Shown here: one piece after another, positions 23,482-34,540 of the stretch
Numbering within the stretch: position 1 is the stretch's first letter
How the letters are laid out: the number at the start of each line of letters is the position of its first letter
Assembly: GCA_963575745.1 (NCBI GenBank)
Contig: CAUYUJ010007225.1
Span: 406,734 to 470,733 of the forward strand
Direction: 5' to 3'
Origin: Prorocentrum cordatum
Taxonomy: Eukaryota; Sar; Dinophyceae; Prorocentrales; Prorocentraceae
DNA length: 64,000 nt
Translations under genes and position numbers: made by a program
The notes under the pieces: model-generated
The model's input: only the letters and a program-made list of their open reading frames with translations
What the model was told of the DNA's origin: nothing
The model's database searches: none

Positions 23482-23725
23482 TGTCGGCGTCGTCAAAGTC
23501 GTTGGAGACGTCGTCGGTGTCGTCGTAGTCGTTGTCGGCGGCGTCGTCGTCATTGTCGCTGTCGTCGTCGGCATCGCTGTCGTTGCCAAGTGCCATTTGG
23601 TACCCTCCGTCACGGTCTTAAGAGATTTTGCGCACCAAGTTGCGGGTGGGTGGGTGGGATGTTTGTGCGAGCAGTGGAGTGGACAACTCACTGCGAACAG
23701 ACATTAATTGCACCATGTAGATTGC
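22081..23725 (-). repeat. Family B modular repeat, copy 3 (inverted, TCG variant)
   Basis: Minus-strand mirror of copy 1: block B at about 23690-23610 (CCACTGCTCGCACAAACATC), the linker ending GGTACCAAATGGCACTTGGC, a GAC-type tract (23590-22760), two D units (GGGACGAAGTG at 22294 and 22588, 294 bp apart), an end segment with ACAAGGGAACCTCAGGGGGG (about 22210) and a (TA)n tract at 22111-22150. The (TA)n tract is absent from copy 1. Confidence 0.83.
22760..23590 (-). repeat. Long TCG/GTC trinucleotide tract
   Basis: Imperfect GTC repeats, the inverse complement of the CGA tracts at 14.3 and 16.0 kb, including the same interspersed CCTCCCTCCTCCCTCGTCGT motifs. It yields open frames of 200-470 codons that are almost only Val, Ser, Arg, Asp or Thr. 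Confidence 0.93.
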
Positions 23726-24129
23726 AACGAATAGAAAGTAAGAACTTACTGTTTGGCGTCCACGCTGGCTGACATATATCTATCTGTGCACGGTCATTTA
23801 GGATTCGGAGACCCTGGCGAATTCATTCCTTGCCGGGGTATCAAATCCAAGGTCCGCTGCAATTAAATCTGCTGGACCTTTCAAGAGCTAGACCCAGCCG
23901 TATCTGCTGCTTTCTTGCCGCCTCTGCGACAACAAAAGGAATTCAAACAATCTCCTCCCGAACGCTTCCATGCCCGCCCTGGTCCCCAGCCTTGCTGCTG
24001 GCCTTGTGCGAATCCCTGCGACTTGCCACCCGTTGGGCCGTGTTTGCCTCTCCGGGTGGCGAAAAAGCTACGGTCGCAACGACGTGGGGAGAGGGGGGCA
24101 AAAGGGTGAAGGGGGGACACCAGGAAGCG
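23726..24129. other. Unique sequence, no gene recognised
   Basis: Moderate-GC sequence between the TCG element and a GGA tract. Nothing recognised. Confidence 0.4.
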
Positions 24130-24285
24130 GAAGAGGAGGAAGACGAGGAGGAGGAGGGGGAGAGGGAGGAGGAGGGGGAGGGGGAGGAGGAGGAGGAGGA
24201 GGAGGAGGAGGAGGAGGAGGAGGAGGAGACGGAGGAGGAGGAGGAGGAGGAGGACGAGGAGGAGGAGGAGGAGGAGGGGCGACAC
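24130..24285 (+). repeat. GGA trinucleotide tract
   Basis: (GGA)n with GAC, GGG and GAG interruptions. Confidence 0.95.
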
Positions 24286-27200
24286 TTTGCATCGGTCCCT
24301 GGAAGGATGCCTCTGGCGCCAATCGTGCTGGTGGCAAAAGAGCAGCAGGGTATGTGATCGGTTCGGCCCCAGAAGCAATTTCAGGGCGCATGGGGTGTAT
24401 GGTTTCAATTCTGGAGTGGGGTTGGGATCCCCAAACATAGGCCAACTTTGCTGCAACGCGGCTGCCACGGAGGCTCATGTAATGGTCGATGCACAAGGCT
24501 CTTTATCAGCGCGCACGTGTGTGCTCGTGGAATGTTGAAAATCGTCAACCCCCGAGTCTTAGCTATAATGCGGTGCTAGCTCTGTGAGAGGTTGTCTCAT
24601 CATGGACGGCAAGACCTGCTACGGCGACCTTTTTCAAGTTCGCACGATGCCTGTCACGGTGAAGCAATTACCAGACTCTCGGATTCAACATCTACTGTTA
24701 CCGCTGCGTTGCGCGTGACACCGAGGCCTGCCGAGTTAATTGGGACGCAATGCTCGCCAATAGTTTGACTCAGGCAGCGGATCGTCAACGCATCAACCCT
24801 CGCATTTTCCACGAAGCTGTTTGCATCGCCCTGCGACGATTCTTTTCAGCCCGCAAGAGCAGACCCATGCTATAAATATGCAGGCTGGCAGGCCGGAGCC
24901 TATGGACGAGTCTTGCACCGAAACTTTTGAGATACTGATGCGAGCGTTTCCCGTCGATGAATGAGTACCTGCCCCTGACGACTACAACAATTACTTGCAT
25001 CTGTTTCCTACGATTGCGGCAGTGACCCTAGCCGGCTTTGGCGATCATTGGCAGGACGGGGCAGCTTCAGCCAAGGGAGTCTACTGGCACGCTTCGACGC
25101 TTGAGTGTCATGGCCATTTCCTTTCGTTCCACGTCACAGTCTCCACAACCCTCTAATGTCAAGGGTGCAGGATCGTGCCACGTATCCGATACAGGGCCAT
25201 GTAAAATATCGAATGTGATCGTCGAGATAAGCTACCTGCTTGTTCTGCCCCCGGGAGTCCTCGATCAGGAAGGCTGCGCTGAAAGAAAGAGGCCAAACCC
25301 TCCAACATCCCGTGGTGACCTCGGTCTGCTTTGGTCGTCTGCGCTGAACGGATGAAGGGCCGCAATGGTCTAGCGCGCGGCGCCCTCTGTCTGGCTGCGG
25401 TCGCTGACCAAGGCACGGCCACAGGCCGTCACCCTTTTCCACCCCGTGGTGCCCTTCGTCCAGCTGCCTCTGCTTCGCTTGATGCGAGCAACCCCATTCT
25501 ACACAGCGCTGTCCTCGGGCTGCTTGTCAGCACTTCGACCCGCTTGTGTTCTGAGCGAAAGGAGGGGGCGCCTCTGCAAAGCCAGAGATGCCCTCACTAT
25601 GGTTTTCGGCGCTGGGCGACAGACAGGGCTAGCTATTTTTTTACTCCTGGGGCACCCTGGCCAAACTTGTGCGCGCTGACCGATCGAACCAGAACACCAC
25701 CGTGTCCAACCTAGATACGGTGCCCTCGGACTCGTTGTCGGGATCGATCGTTTGATGTCGTGCTGGAATGCTCGCTGGTATCGCGGCTTTATCTAAAACG
25801 ATAACAGCCGCTTGCGAGTTTACCTTCTCTCAATGAAATGCATGGGGGGAGGGGTGGGTGGGTAGGTGTGGTGGTGTCGGGGGGAGGGAGGGAGCAGCGC
25901 GAAAATCGATCGATGCTCTGAACACACAGCCCTCGCTTGAGCACCAGTGCGCGAAGCCACCAATGCGCGAAGCTACCCCCTCTGTCAGCGTGCCTGTCCC
26001 CATCGGGAATGGCGCCTGGTGAGCGTGTTCGGCCCGTTGAATTCCGTTCCAGCACGCTACTGCGATACTGGCGGGAACCCCATGCCAGCAGGGAGCGTTA
26101 CACGCGCATGAGCTTTGCAATCGATCGTCGACCTGAAATGTTCGAGCAGCAAGGCTGCGCCAACCGCAAATGTGTTGAAATCGAGGATACCGATTATTGA
26201 TTCCTGTCTGATTGTGATAAGCATCTCGCACTTTTCTATCCAGTTGCGTGGACAGCATGTGGACATCCCAAACCTGTTCGACAACCATGGGGGAATTGGG
26301 AAACTACTTCGAAAGGTGCGCCAATATTGAAAGCGGCGACGCTCATTAGCCCGCGTGTACCAACACTGCGAATTCACGCGTACTTGCAAGTCGGACCGTC
26401 AACCATCCAACCAACTATGTCGCACGCACATTTTTTGAGAAACACCTTTTCTTCCCGCTATACAAATCGTGAATGCCTCTGTTGGGGCTCGACTTCCAGC
26501 CAGAATTGCACATAGCCTGGGATGTGGTACAGAGCCAAGGCTGGCGGTGGCCTGCTATGACATGTATCCTTACGTTGCACAGGGAGGGTCACGTTCGATT
26601 GGCTCCTGTTTCGATCCGACGTGCAACGGCGGCTATGCGCTCGCCTATGATTGCCCTTATCCCTCTCCGTGTATGGCCAGGGCAGCGGGACGTCTCACTC
26701 TGCACTTGGTTCGGCAGAGTGTGCGAAGGCTTTTGGTAACCCGTGTGCCCAACATGGAAACGACACATGGCAACATATATGGCAACGCATATGGCCATTG
26801 GAACCATGATTGTGCATACACCGGATAACTCAAAATGTGCTTAATGGAAATGTGCCAACACACCTTCGCAATATGTTGGAACGGCTTCGAACCCGCGGTG
26901 AAAATTGCGATAGGTGCTTCCGCTGGGATTTGGCCTCATGTTGTATGTCGTAGCAATCTTGAGACCATGCGCAGAGACGGGCGAAGCGGAGGCATGCAAG
27001 GGTGAAGGAGGAAGAGGTGGAACGATGACAACAATGTGAAGAAATGCCAATGCTCTACTCATACCCGCACGTAGCGCATGCGTGTGCGCGCTTGGCGTGA
27101 TCGCTGCTGCAAACGTGTGACCGATGACAATACACATTCGCACTACATATTGCCGTGCAAAGGTACACGGGTTAGTAAGATCACTAGCACCGGATCGAAT

Positions 27201-28849
27201 TCCGCAACGCCGTGCCTCATTTACTGACTTGTGGCCGTTCGCTGACTTCCTATCAGACCACCCCAACCCAACCCGAAGACCCGAATTTTCGGGTTCGGGG
27301 GGTGCGCGGGTTCCATAAATGTTGTCTCAATGTTCCTCCGACCGCCCCCCACTGGAAATGGAGGGCAAATTGAAGCCTTCGGGTTGGGTTGGGGTGGTTT
27401 GGTGGGTGGTGATTCGCGTCCCAAGAACTCCATCCCTGGGCGCTCCATTGTTTACTACACTCTGACTGAGCGACTTCGCGCCTCCAGGTCTGGCCGAGCC
27501 AATCGAACACATCATTGGTCGGGTATGACCGATTGGGAACTTACGCAAATGAGGCCCCATAACCCCCGAACAAGCCCTGAACAAAAACTACAGTTGGGTT
27601 TTTTTTTGAGGGTACCCCCCCCCACCTGGAGAATCCAGGAGCCTAGGCTGGCCAGAGAACCCCCGACCCCCCCCCGAAAACCCTCCAAATTGTTTTATTT
27701 TCCTGGGTTTCAAACCGGATCGCGAGCGCAGACGGCTCTGCAGACCACCGATGCCACTGGAACGCGAGATGCAAGCCAGGCCACCAAACATGGCTCGTCA
27801 TAGGAGTGCCTCGCCCAAGGATTAGCATGACAATCAGAAAGCCTTCTGGACGGTTATCGCGGCCACACAACAAGCAAAAAAGACCACTTGCGGATTATAA
27901 CTAACGGCGCCACAGTACTAACCGAATGTTTACCTGCATAATTCCAAAATCCGCTATAGCAGCAAATTGTAGCATCGCAGTGGGGCCGTACTGACTATGT
28001 TCATTCTTACAAGCACCTCAACTGATGATCGCACCCTTCCATTATGTCCAACTGATCAACTGAGACCTGAATCGACACATGTAGCCCCTGGGGGAATCAA
28101 AAGGGACAATGCTCACTCTCTCGCTCTACATCCCTGTCTCTCGCTTTCTCTTGTCTGCGACTATGTAGATCCGTTCATTCGAATATGTTCCAATAGCTTC
28201 TGCGAGGTAAGGCTGTGGACCGCACTTGGCAACCACCTCGACCTATCGTCAACAAATCCAGAGGATTCACCCGGCAAGCCTTTGGCGCCCTTGCCCTTTC
28301 CTGCAAGCGTAATTTTAAGTGAAAGCGATCCTGCCTGCTGCTGCCGTCGTCATCGGAGGACACACAGGTGGATCACACGCAAACGTACCTGCTTGATTGA
28401 TAAATGTAGTTTTGCATACGACCTCTGGTCCACCAACCATGCACAAGCCGACAGCTCTGGTTACATGCTTTGGTGGGCCATGGGTCTTCACGCGGCCCAA
28501 ATACTTGTGCGGATAATCAGGATGAGGTCGCAAGTTGCTTTCCCTTCGGGGTTCCAGTGGAAGCTAGGGTAGAATGGCGTAAACTAATGCGAAGCGGACT
28601 GGCGAAATTCGCACAAGTGCACGCAAGAAAGAACTCGCGGCACGATGATCTCACACTGTACTCTGCCACCGTGCTGCTGGGCGCGGAATCAGCGTGTCCT
28701 CGAATCCTTTTCCCGATCCCCTGAGCCTCAGTCCCCGGCTCTGACAATTCGGGGCCTGGATGCAAATCTCCGAAATCGCTTGGGGCTTCCCATGTGCCCC
28801 CCGGGCTCCCTCGCATCTCGTCCCGTGAATTCTTCGGACCCAACATGGC
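24286..28849. other. Repeat-poor gap, no gene recognised
   Basis: The largest stretch without satellite, family A or family B sequence. Composition is lower in GC and less biased than its surroundings. Frames up to about 150-190 codons exist on both strands (for example 25830-26288 minus and 27997-28572 plus), but none has a motif I can name. Near 24765-25155 a plus frame is open apart from one TGA at about 24961. Exons of a spliced gene cannot be excluded; dinoflagellate splice sites are too variable for me to call by eye. Confidence 0.35.
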
Positions 28850-29295
28850 CCGAAGACTGGCCAAGAAAGCCTCAAGAGGTCCCCCGAACGGTTCAAGAGG
28901 GCCCGAGTCGCCGAAAGATCGCCCCGAGATGCGCAAGACGGCCTCAAGATGGCCCAGCAGGCCTCCAAGACGCTCCAAGAGGCCTCCAAGAGGGCTCCCA
29001 AGAGGCTTCCCAAGAGGGCCCCAAGAGTCACAAGTCATGGATTTCTGTAGGTGTTTGAAGGATTTTGGCGTTCTCGCCTTTTCGGCTCTCCGACTCTTCA
29101 AGAGGCCCCAAGGTCCAACACCACCCCAAATCGACCAAAGAGGCCTCCAAGAGGGCCCCAAGACGGCCTGGGAGCGCCCCCACACGGCCCAAAGGGAGCC
29201 CAAGACGGCCCAAGAGGGCCCCAAGACGGCTCCCAAAGGGGCCCGAGAGACCCAAGAGGCCTCCAAACTGTCTCCAAGAGGCCTCCGATAAGCCC
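28850..29295 (+). repeat. Family A minisatellite, copy 4
   Basis: CAAGAGGCC, CAAGACGGCC and CAAGATGGCC units throughout, interrupted at about 29036-29095 by the block with GGATTTTGGCGTTCTCGCCT. No CTC tract or conserved tail follows; a family M block comes next. Confidence 0.75.
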
Positions 29296-29349
29296 CCCAC
29301 GAGATCGCAACGAACATCCAAGAGGCTTCATACCCACGACTCCGACAGG

Positions 29350-29380
29350 GTGGCGGGATGGGCCGAAGGCCATTCGATAA
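29350..29380 (+). repeat. Family M short block, copy 2
   Basis: GTGGCGGGATGGGCCGAAGG followed by CCATTCGAT, matching 17581-17610 and 33645-33676. Confidence 0.55.
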
Positions 29381-30399
29381 TTGGTTTGGCTGACTGGACG
29401 CCCGAGTCCGGGCGAGTGGAGGCAGATGGGGATTAGTTCAGAGCGTCGAGGAAACCTTCAACCTTCCCCCTGGCCGGTTCCCTCTGGGAAGCGCCACTGG
29501 CCCGACCCGTTCCCGTCTCGGATGGGACGGGTCTTCCACTCGACCAAAGACGGGCCGTTTTTCGGGGGCGAAGCCCCGTTCGGGACGGTAGCGGTGCCCA
29601 TGGCGACCATCGCCGTGCGCCTGGCGACGGTACCGAGAAACAGTGCGCGGTGTGCCCGCCAGAGAGTTCGGCGAGACCCCCTGGGACGAAAGCGGGTGCC
29701 CATGAGCACATATCGGCGAGGCGCAACTGACCAGACGCGTCGCGAGGCGAAGGAGCTCATCCTCAAAGTGTGCTAGATATCAAACTCTTTGCGCACAGCG
29801 TGCTCGCCAACCCTGTCGGACACCCGGGTAGTCTTCTTCATTCTCGCTCTGACATCTCTGCTGGCTACGATTTGTCTGAGTGGCGCAGTCGAAGGTGTGA
29901 GTGAACCCGCCGCGACGACACTCGTTGGTATCCTGTTCCCACAAGGCATACACGTGCGATGCAATGCAATGAGGTTCAACACAATGCAGCGTACAGTGCA
30001 CCACAGCAGTGTAGCAGGTCAACGCCTAACGAATCATGCCACATCAGTATTGTGTGATCTAGAATAGCACTGCGCTGCAGCACATGACATCACATCACAT
30101 CACACTGCAATGGATTGCACCGCGTAGATCAACATACCATAACACAGCATGACACTGCACATCGAGTATGGCATCCCATGGAATATCCCTGCACAGCGTG
30201 GACGTTCATTACATAACACAACATGGTATCCGCCACCGTGCCTTGTTCACGTTGAGGCGTGGAAGAAGGCCACGGTCTGCCTGGTCGGGTTTCAATCACT
30301 TTCTAAGGGCCACCCCTCCCCTCTCGACACATCCAGCTGCGTGCGCCACCCCCTCTTCCCGAGGCCACAATCCATCGCACATGTGACAGGTTCGCGCTC
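29381..30399. other. Unique sequence, no gene recognised
   Basis: Includes a CACATCACATCACATCACAC stretch near 30083-30105 and imperfect GCACTGCA-like motifs. Nothing codes for a recognisable product. Confidence 0.4.
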
Positions 30400-30845
30400 C
30401 CGAGGCCCAGATGCACCCAAGATGGCTCAGCATCGCTCCAAGACGGGCCGCTCTGCTTCAGGATGGTCCACGAGGCCGTCAGGGCGTCCCAGAGAGCCTT
30501 AAGAGCCTTCCCAAGAAGGTACCGAGAGACAGCACATCGCAGTTTTCCCGTACAGTCTTCAATGTTTTTGGGTTCTCGCCTTTTCGAGCTTCCGACGTCC
30601 CAAGATGACCCAAGCAGCCACCAAGACTGCCCCAAGACGGCCCAAGAGGCCCCGAAGAGGGCTCCACAAAAGAGGCTCCCAGAGGCCCCCAAGAGGGGCC
30701 CGAAAGGTAACAACTATTGATTTTGCGTAGCTTTTTCATTTGCTTTTGGGTTCTCGCCTTTTCGAGCTTCGGACGCTCCAAGACGGCACAATAAGCCCCC
30801 AAGACTCCCGCGAGACGGGTCAAGACGTCCCCAAGAGAGCAGCAT
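30400..30845 (+). repeat. Family A minisatellite, copy 5
   Basis: CAAGAYGGC units containing two copies of the interspersed block TTTGGGTTCTCGCCTTTTCG (about 30567 and 30745). Each is preceded by an A/T-richer leader, one of which (about 30709-30745) includes ACAACTATTGATTTTGCGTA. Confidence 0.72.
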
Positions 30846-30926
30846 CCCTTGCCCGCTCGAATAGCGGCCACCCAAAATGCTGCGCTGGCACGGTGGCGGA
30901 ATTGCCGGAGGCAGCTGAATATCATA
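30846..30926 (+). repeat. Family L dispersed block, copy 2 (3' half)
   Basis: CGGCCACCCAAAATGCTGCG, CTGGCACGGTGGCGGAATTG and GGAGGCAGCTGAATAT, matching 36185-36243 closely. The 5' CACACGTG part is not evident. Confidence 0.7.
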
Positions 30927-32253
30927 ACACAGCGTAACACTAAGTGAGCCTAACCGGGGATCGACAACATGATCGATTACCCCCGCGTGAGCATCGAAGT
31001 CGGCGAAAGTGGGGACACGGAGCGGCCATGAGAGCAGCTCGAAGTCAGGACCCCGTTGCGGGACCAGCTGCAGTCAAGATCAAGTCGGGCCTCCCGAACC
31101 CAACATTCAGAAGACGCGGCTACCCTGCGCCCTGGGGCAGCCGCAAAAGGCCAAGCAACTCATGGGCCGCTGTGGGTCGATGTCCTCTTCGCTGCGACAA
31201 GCTCCTGATTTCTTCGGTCGTGGGGTGGTCGGCCAAGCTCACGGCCGACGCAGCCGAAGATCGGCACGCGCCTTCCCTCAGAAGCACTCCCCTCCCGACG
31301 GTGGGTCCTTGCAAAGCACAATCTGGATCCCCTCCCGGGCACCGTTTCGACAAGTCTGTGGAGCCGTGCCCAGCCGTTGCGACGAGGCCTCGCCCCCTAC
31401 CGACGGCAATAGATGCATCAATGCGAGCGCCAAGACACGCAGGAGGTGGGTGCAGTGTTGTTCAAAACGCGCCTGTGCGAACGAGCCCCCCCGACTTCAG
31501 GGGGTTCGTTCACGCTGGGCGTTTCTTTTCTTTTTTGATTGGGGGGGCCTTCAGTGCTAAAGGGGCCCTCGAGCATTGAAGGTCCAACGGCGATCTTCTC
31601 AGCACTCCAAAGCTACGGACAAAACGATCTCGGAGGCCAGGGACAGGGACCAGGGCGAGTCACGCGGCGCCCCTCAAAGGCCGAGTCCTTTGGCCATCAT
31701 CATCTGGTTCGTCCTCTCGACCAGCTCCTCCATCTGCCTGGGATTCGAAGGGAAGGGATCTGGACGAGAGGCCGGCGCCCGCATTGGCTCGAAGCATCTC
31801 GGCCCAAACACTGCAAGACGAAACTTCTTTTTTTGTTATTTCATTTTTTGAAACGGAAACCACTGTAAGACAAAGCCTGGAAAGGGACAACATCAGACCG
31901 GGACAAATCAGGGATCTCTGAGATCTGGCGGTTCCGGAGAATGTGATGTATCTGGCGCCGCGGCCTTTCCAGAGCGCCTTGGAACGCCCTGAGAACGTTG
32001 CGGAACGCTCTGGGGCGAGTTTATCCTAGTCCTGGGCCTGCCCGACACTGGCCTTCAGCTGGCCGCCCTTTGGGTCGAGCATCAGCGGAGCGGGCGCACG
32101 GATCGCCGAGACTTGGGGGTCCCAAGACACCGCGGTGACATACCGTGCGGTGATCTCGCAATCCCGAAAGACCCCACCGCGCGGTCCGCCGCCGTATCGT
32201 TTCAGAACCGTGCGGTGACCACACGGTGTGACTTACTCGAAACCAAAAAAGCT
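30927..32253. other. Unique sequence, no gene recognised
   Basis: GC-rich sequence. The plus frames 30944-31579 and 31009-31560 overlap in different phases and show no domain. No RNA gene seen. Confidence 0.35.
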
Positions 32254-32396
32254 GCATAAACATAAACTTATGGAGGTCCACGCGGATTTCTTAGATCCGC
32301 GCGGACCCCCCCCTTCCCTGGAGCGTGGAGCGTGCCACGGGGGCCCAGCGCAGATCCAATAAGTCCGCGCGGAGCTCCGCAAGTTTATATTTATGC
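32254..32396. mobile_element. Foldback MITE, copy 1
   Basis: A 143-bp near-palindrome. GCATAAACATAAACTTATGG at the left (32254) pairs with the right end GCGGAGCTCCGC...TTTATGC (to 32396), and complementarity continues inward through GGAGGTCCACGCGGATTTCT versus the inverse of AATAAGTCCGCGCGGAGCTC. Total arm length is about 55 bp with mismatches, around a short GC-rich centre. A second copy lies at 61979-62140. No ORF. An RNA read from either strand would form a long hairpin. Confidence 0.8.
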
Positions 32397-33175
32397 AATT
32401 TGTTCCTCTTTGCCGCCGCTGGGCTTGGGAAGCCTGGCCGGAACCACCACGCTCGGCCTGAGCCATCAAGCGATGCCAATCTGCGCGGGGCTCCAAGAGT
32501 TTGTGTTCATGCCGTTTTCGGTGGCAAGTCATGGGAGCCTCCCATACCATATTGCCTGCTCTTGCGAATCGGCGCTGATCGACGCTAAATCGATGCGAAT
32601 CGGCGCCATCTCATCGATTACCAGACGCTAGTCGACGCCAGCCGACGCCAAAGATGGACTGGAGAGGGGCACACAAGGCGCTCAAGATTTGATACCGAAT
32701 GCCGCTTCGTTCTTCCTGCCGTTCTTTCTCCTTCTCCCGAATGGATGGGAGGGCGGGGGCAGGGCTCGGAGGTCGCCGCCGATCGAGGCCCACCGCAGCG
32801 CATCCAGCGGCGCGCCCGCGGGAGGCCCGAGGTCGGCGGCCCCCCACCCGAGTGAGGGGCAACGACAGGGGCGAAGCATCGACCTGGAATCGGCGACACA
32901 TCGCCGATAGATCGGCGATCGGGCCCCCGATTGTGACTCCGCGCGCTCCTGGGCCGGGGTGGGCTCGGGCCCCTCTCGGCGATCCATGGGCGGTCGGGGG
33001 TCGGTGCGTCCCCCCCCTTGGTGCCTGCCGCCCCCTGTCGCTGCCCCTGGTCGAAGCCCTGGGGGGCCCCCCGTAAGATGTCGGCGGAGCGGGCGCACGC
33101 GTCTCGTCGAGGCTGGCGCACGGCGCGGCGGCGGCGCAGCTCTGGAGCCGCGGGGGCGGGGGCGCCCGCCGGAGG
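32397..33175. other. GC-rich sequence with a partial MITE arm
   Basis: At 32472-32512, GATGCCAATCTGCGCGGGGC and AGAGTTTGTGTTCATGC resemble one arm of the MITE just upstream, suggesting a decayed third copy. The remainder is GC-rich with no recognisable gene. Confidence 0.5.
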
Positions 33176-33215
33176 CCGAGGACGAGGACGAGGACGACGA
33201 GGACGACGAGGACGA

Positions 33216-33248
<33 letters not shown>

Positions 33249-33260
33249 GAGGAGGCCCGC
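33176..33260 (+). repeat. GACGAG / GAGGGC imperfect hexamer tract
   Basis: GAGGACGACGAGGACGACGA-type units followed by GAGGGCGAGGGCGAGGGCGA. Confidence 0.85.
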
Positions 33261-33383
33261 AGGCCGAGGGCCCGCGGTGGCACGCACGCGAGGCCGCTAG
33301 CGAGGGGGGGGGGAGGGCAGCCTCCCGAAGACGAAGCCAGGGCGAGGATCAAATCGGCCCCTACGAGCTCCACATCAACCTCC

Positions 33384-33478
33384 CTTTCCTCCTCCTCCTC
33401 CTCCTCCTCCTCCTCCTCCTCCTACTCCTACCTCCTCCTCCTACCTCCTCCTCCTCCTCCTCCTCCTCCTCCTCCTCT
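33384..33478 (+). repeat. CTC trinucleotide tract
   Basis: (CTC)n with two CTACTCCTACCTC interruptions. Confidence 0.93.
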
Positions 33479-33644
33479 GCGCCATCGGGGTCGCCTGTTC
33501 ACGATGTCGTTGGGGTCCCCGCCCTGCTTGCAAAGCCTGCCGACGCGCACGTAGCACACATTACACAACGAAGCAAGCATATCAGTGAATTCCCGGATAT
33601 TTCCGCAAATCCTCAAGGATGCTCCTGAGACCGCCTCCAGGCAC

Positions 33645-33676
33645 GGTTGCGGGATGGGCCGACAGCCCGTCGATAC
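33645..33676 (+). repeat. Family M short block, copy 3
   Basis: GGTTGCGGGATGGGCCGACA followed by GCCCGTCGAT. Confidence 0.5.
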
Positions 33677-33721
33677 TCTTCACACTCGGCCCTCCTCACG
33701 CCCGATTCTCTACTTTTTTTT

Positions 33722-34090
33722 TCTATATATATATATATATATATAGATCTCTCTCTCTCTATCTCTTTCTCACTTTCTCTCTCTCGCTCTCTCTTTCGGG
33801 GCGGCGCGCCGTCGCCAACGGTGCTCTTCAATCCGCCCCTCCTCTGTCGTGGCGCTGAATGCGCTGCGACGCAGTGTGGCACGTGTGCCTACCTGCTCGT
33901 CTGTCTTGCGTCTGCTGGTCGTACGCCGAAGGGGCCACTAGGACCCTCGCTTCTTACTCGCCCTGAACATAAGGGCTCGACGCGCCCCGCTAGCTTGGCC
34001 GCCATCTGGACACGCGTGTCCGCAGCGGTGTGTGTGTATGTGTGTGTGTGTGTGTGTGTCTCTCTTTCTCTCTCTCTCTTTCTTTATGCC
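33722..34090 (+). repeat. TA, CT and TG microsatellites
   Basis: (TA)n at 33726-33745, CT-rich tract at 33747-33800, and (TG)n then CT tract at 34027-34084, separated by ordinary sequence. CT-rich DNA with further short CT runs (about 34210-34233) continues to about 34530 without a recognisable gene. Confidence 0.88.
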
Positions 34091-34540
34091 CCTCTTCTTT
34101 CTGTTTCTCTCCACTCGTTCTCCTGTTTGTTGGTTCATTATTCTTATTACCGGATGTTTGTTCTTTCTCTTGTTCTCACGCTCTATCGGTCGATTCATTG
34201 TTGTTTGATCTCTCTTTCTCTCTCTCTCTCTCAGCTCGATCTGCTCTCTACTTCCACATGTCTGCTCTCTACTATCTCTCTCTATCTTTCCTCGACTGTG
34301 CTATATACCAATGGTATGTATTCTCTACTCTTTCCCATCTACTCTCGTTCCCGACGTGTTCGTAATTCATGTCTCTGTATCTACTTCGTTTATCATTGCT
34401 ACTTCTTTGTTTCCCAGATATATACACCCTCTCCACTCGCCTTTTTCTTTATCCTTACTCTTTCATACGGAAACAATGTACAAGTATGCACTTATATACA
34501 TATGCAAGCCTGAAACCTAAACACTATGCTTCCACCAATA

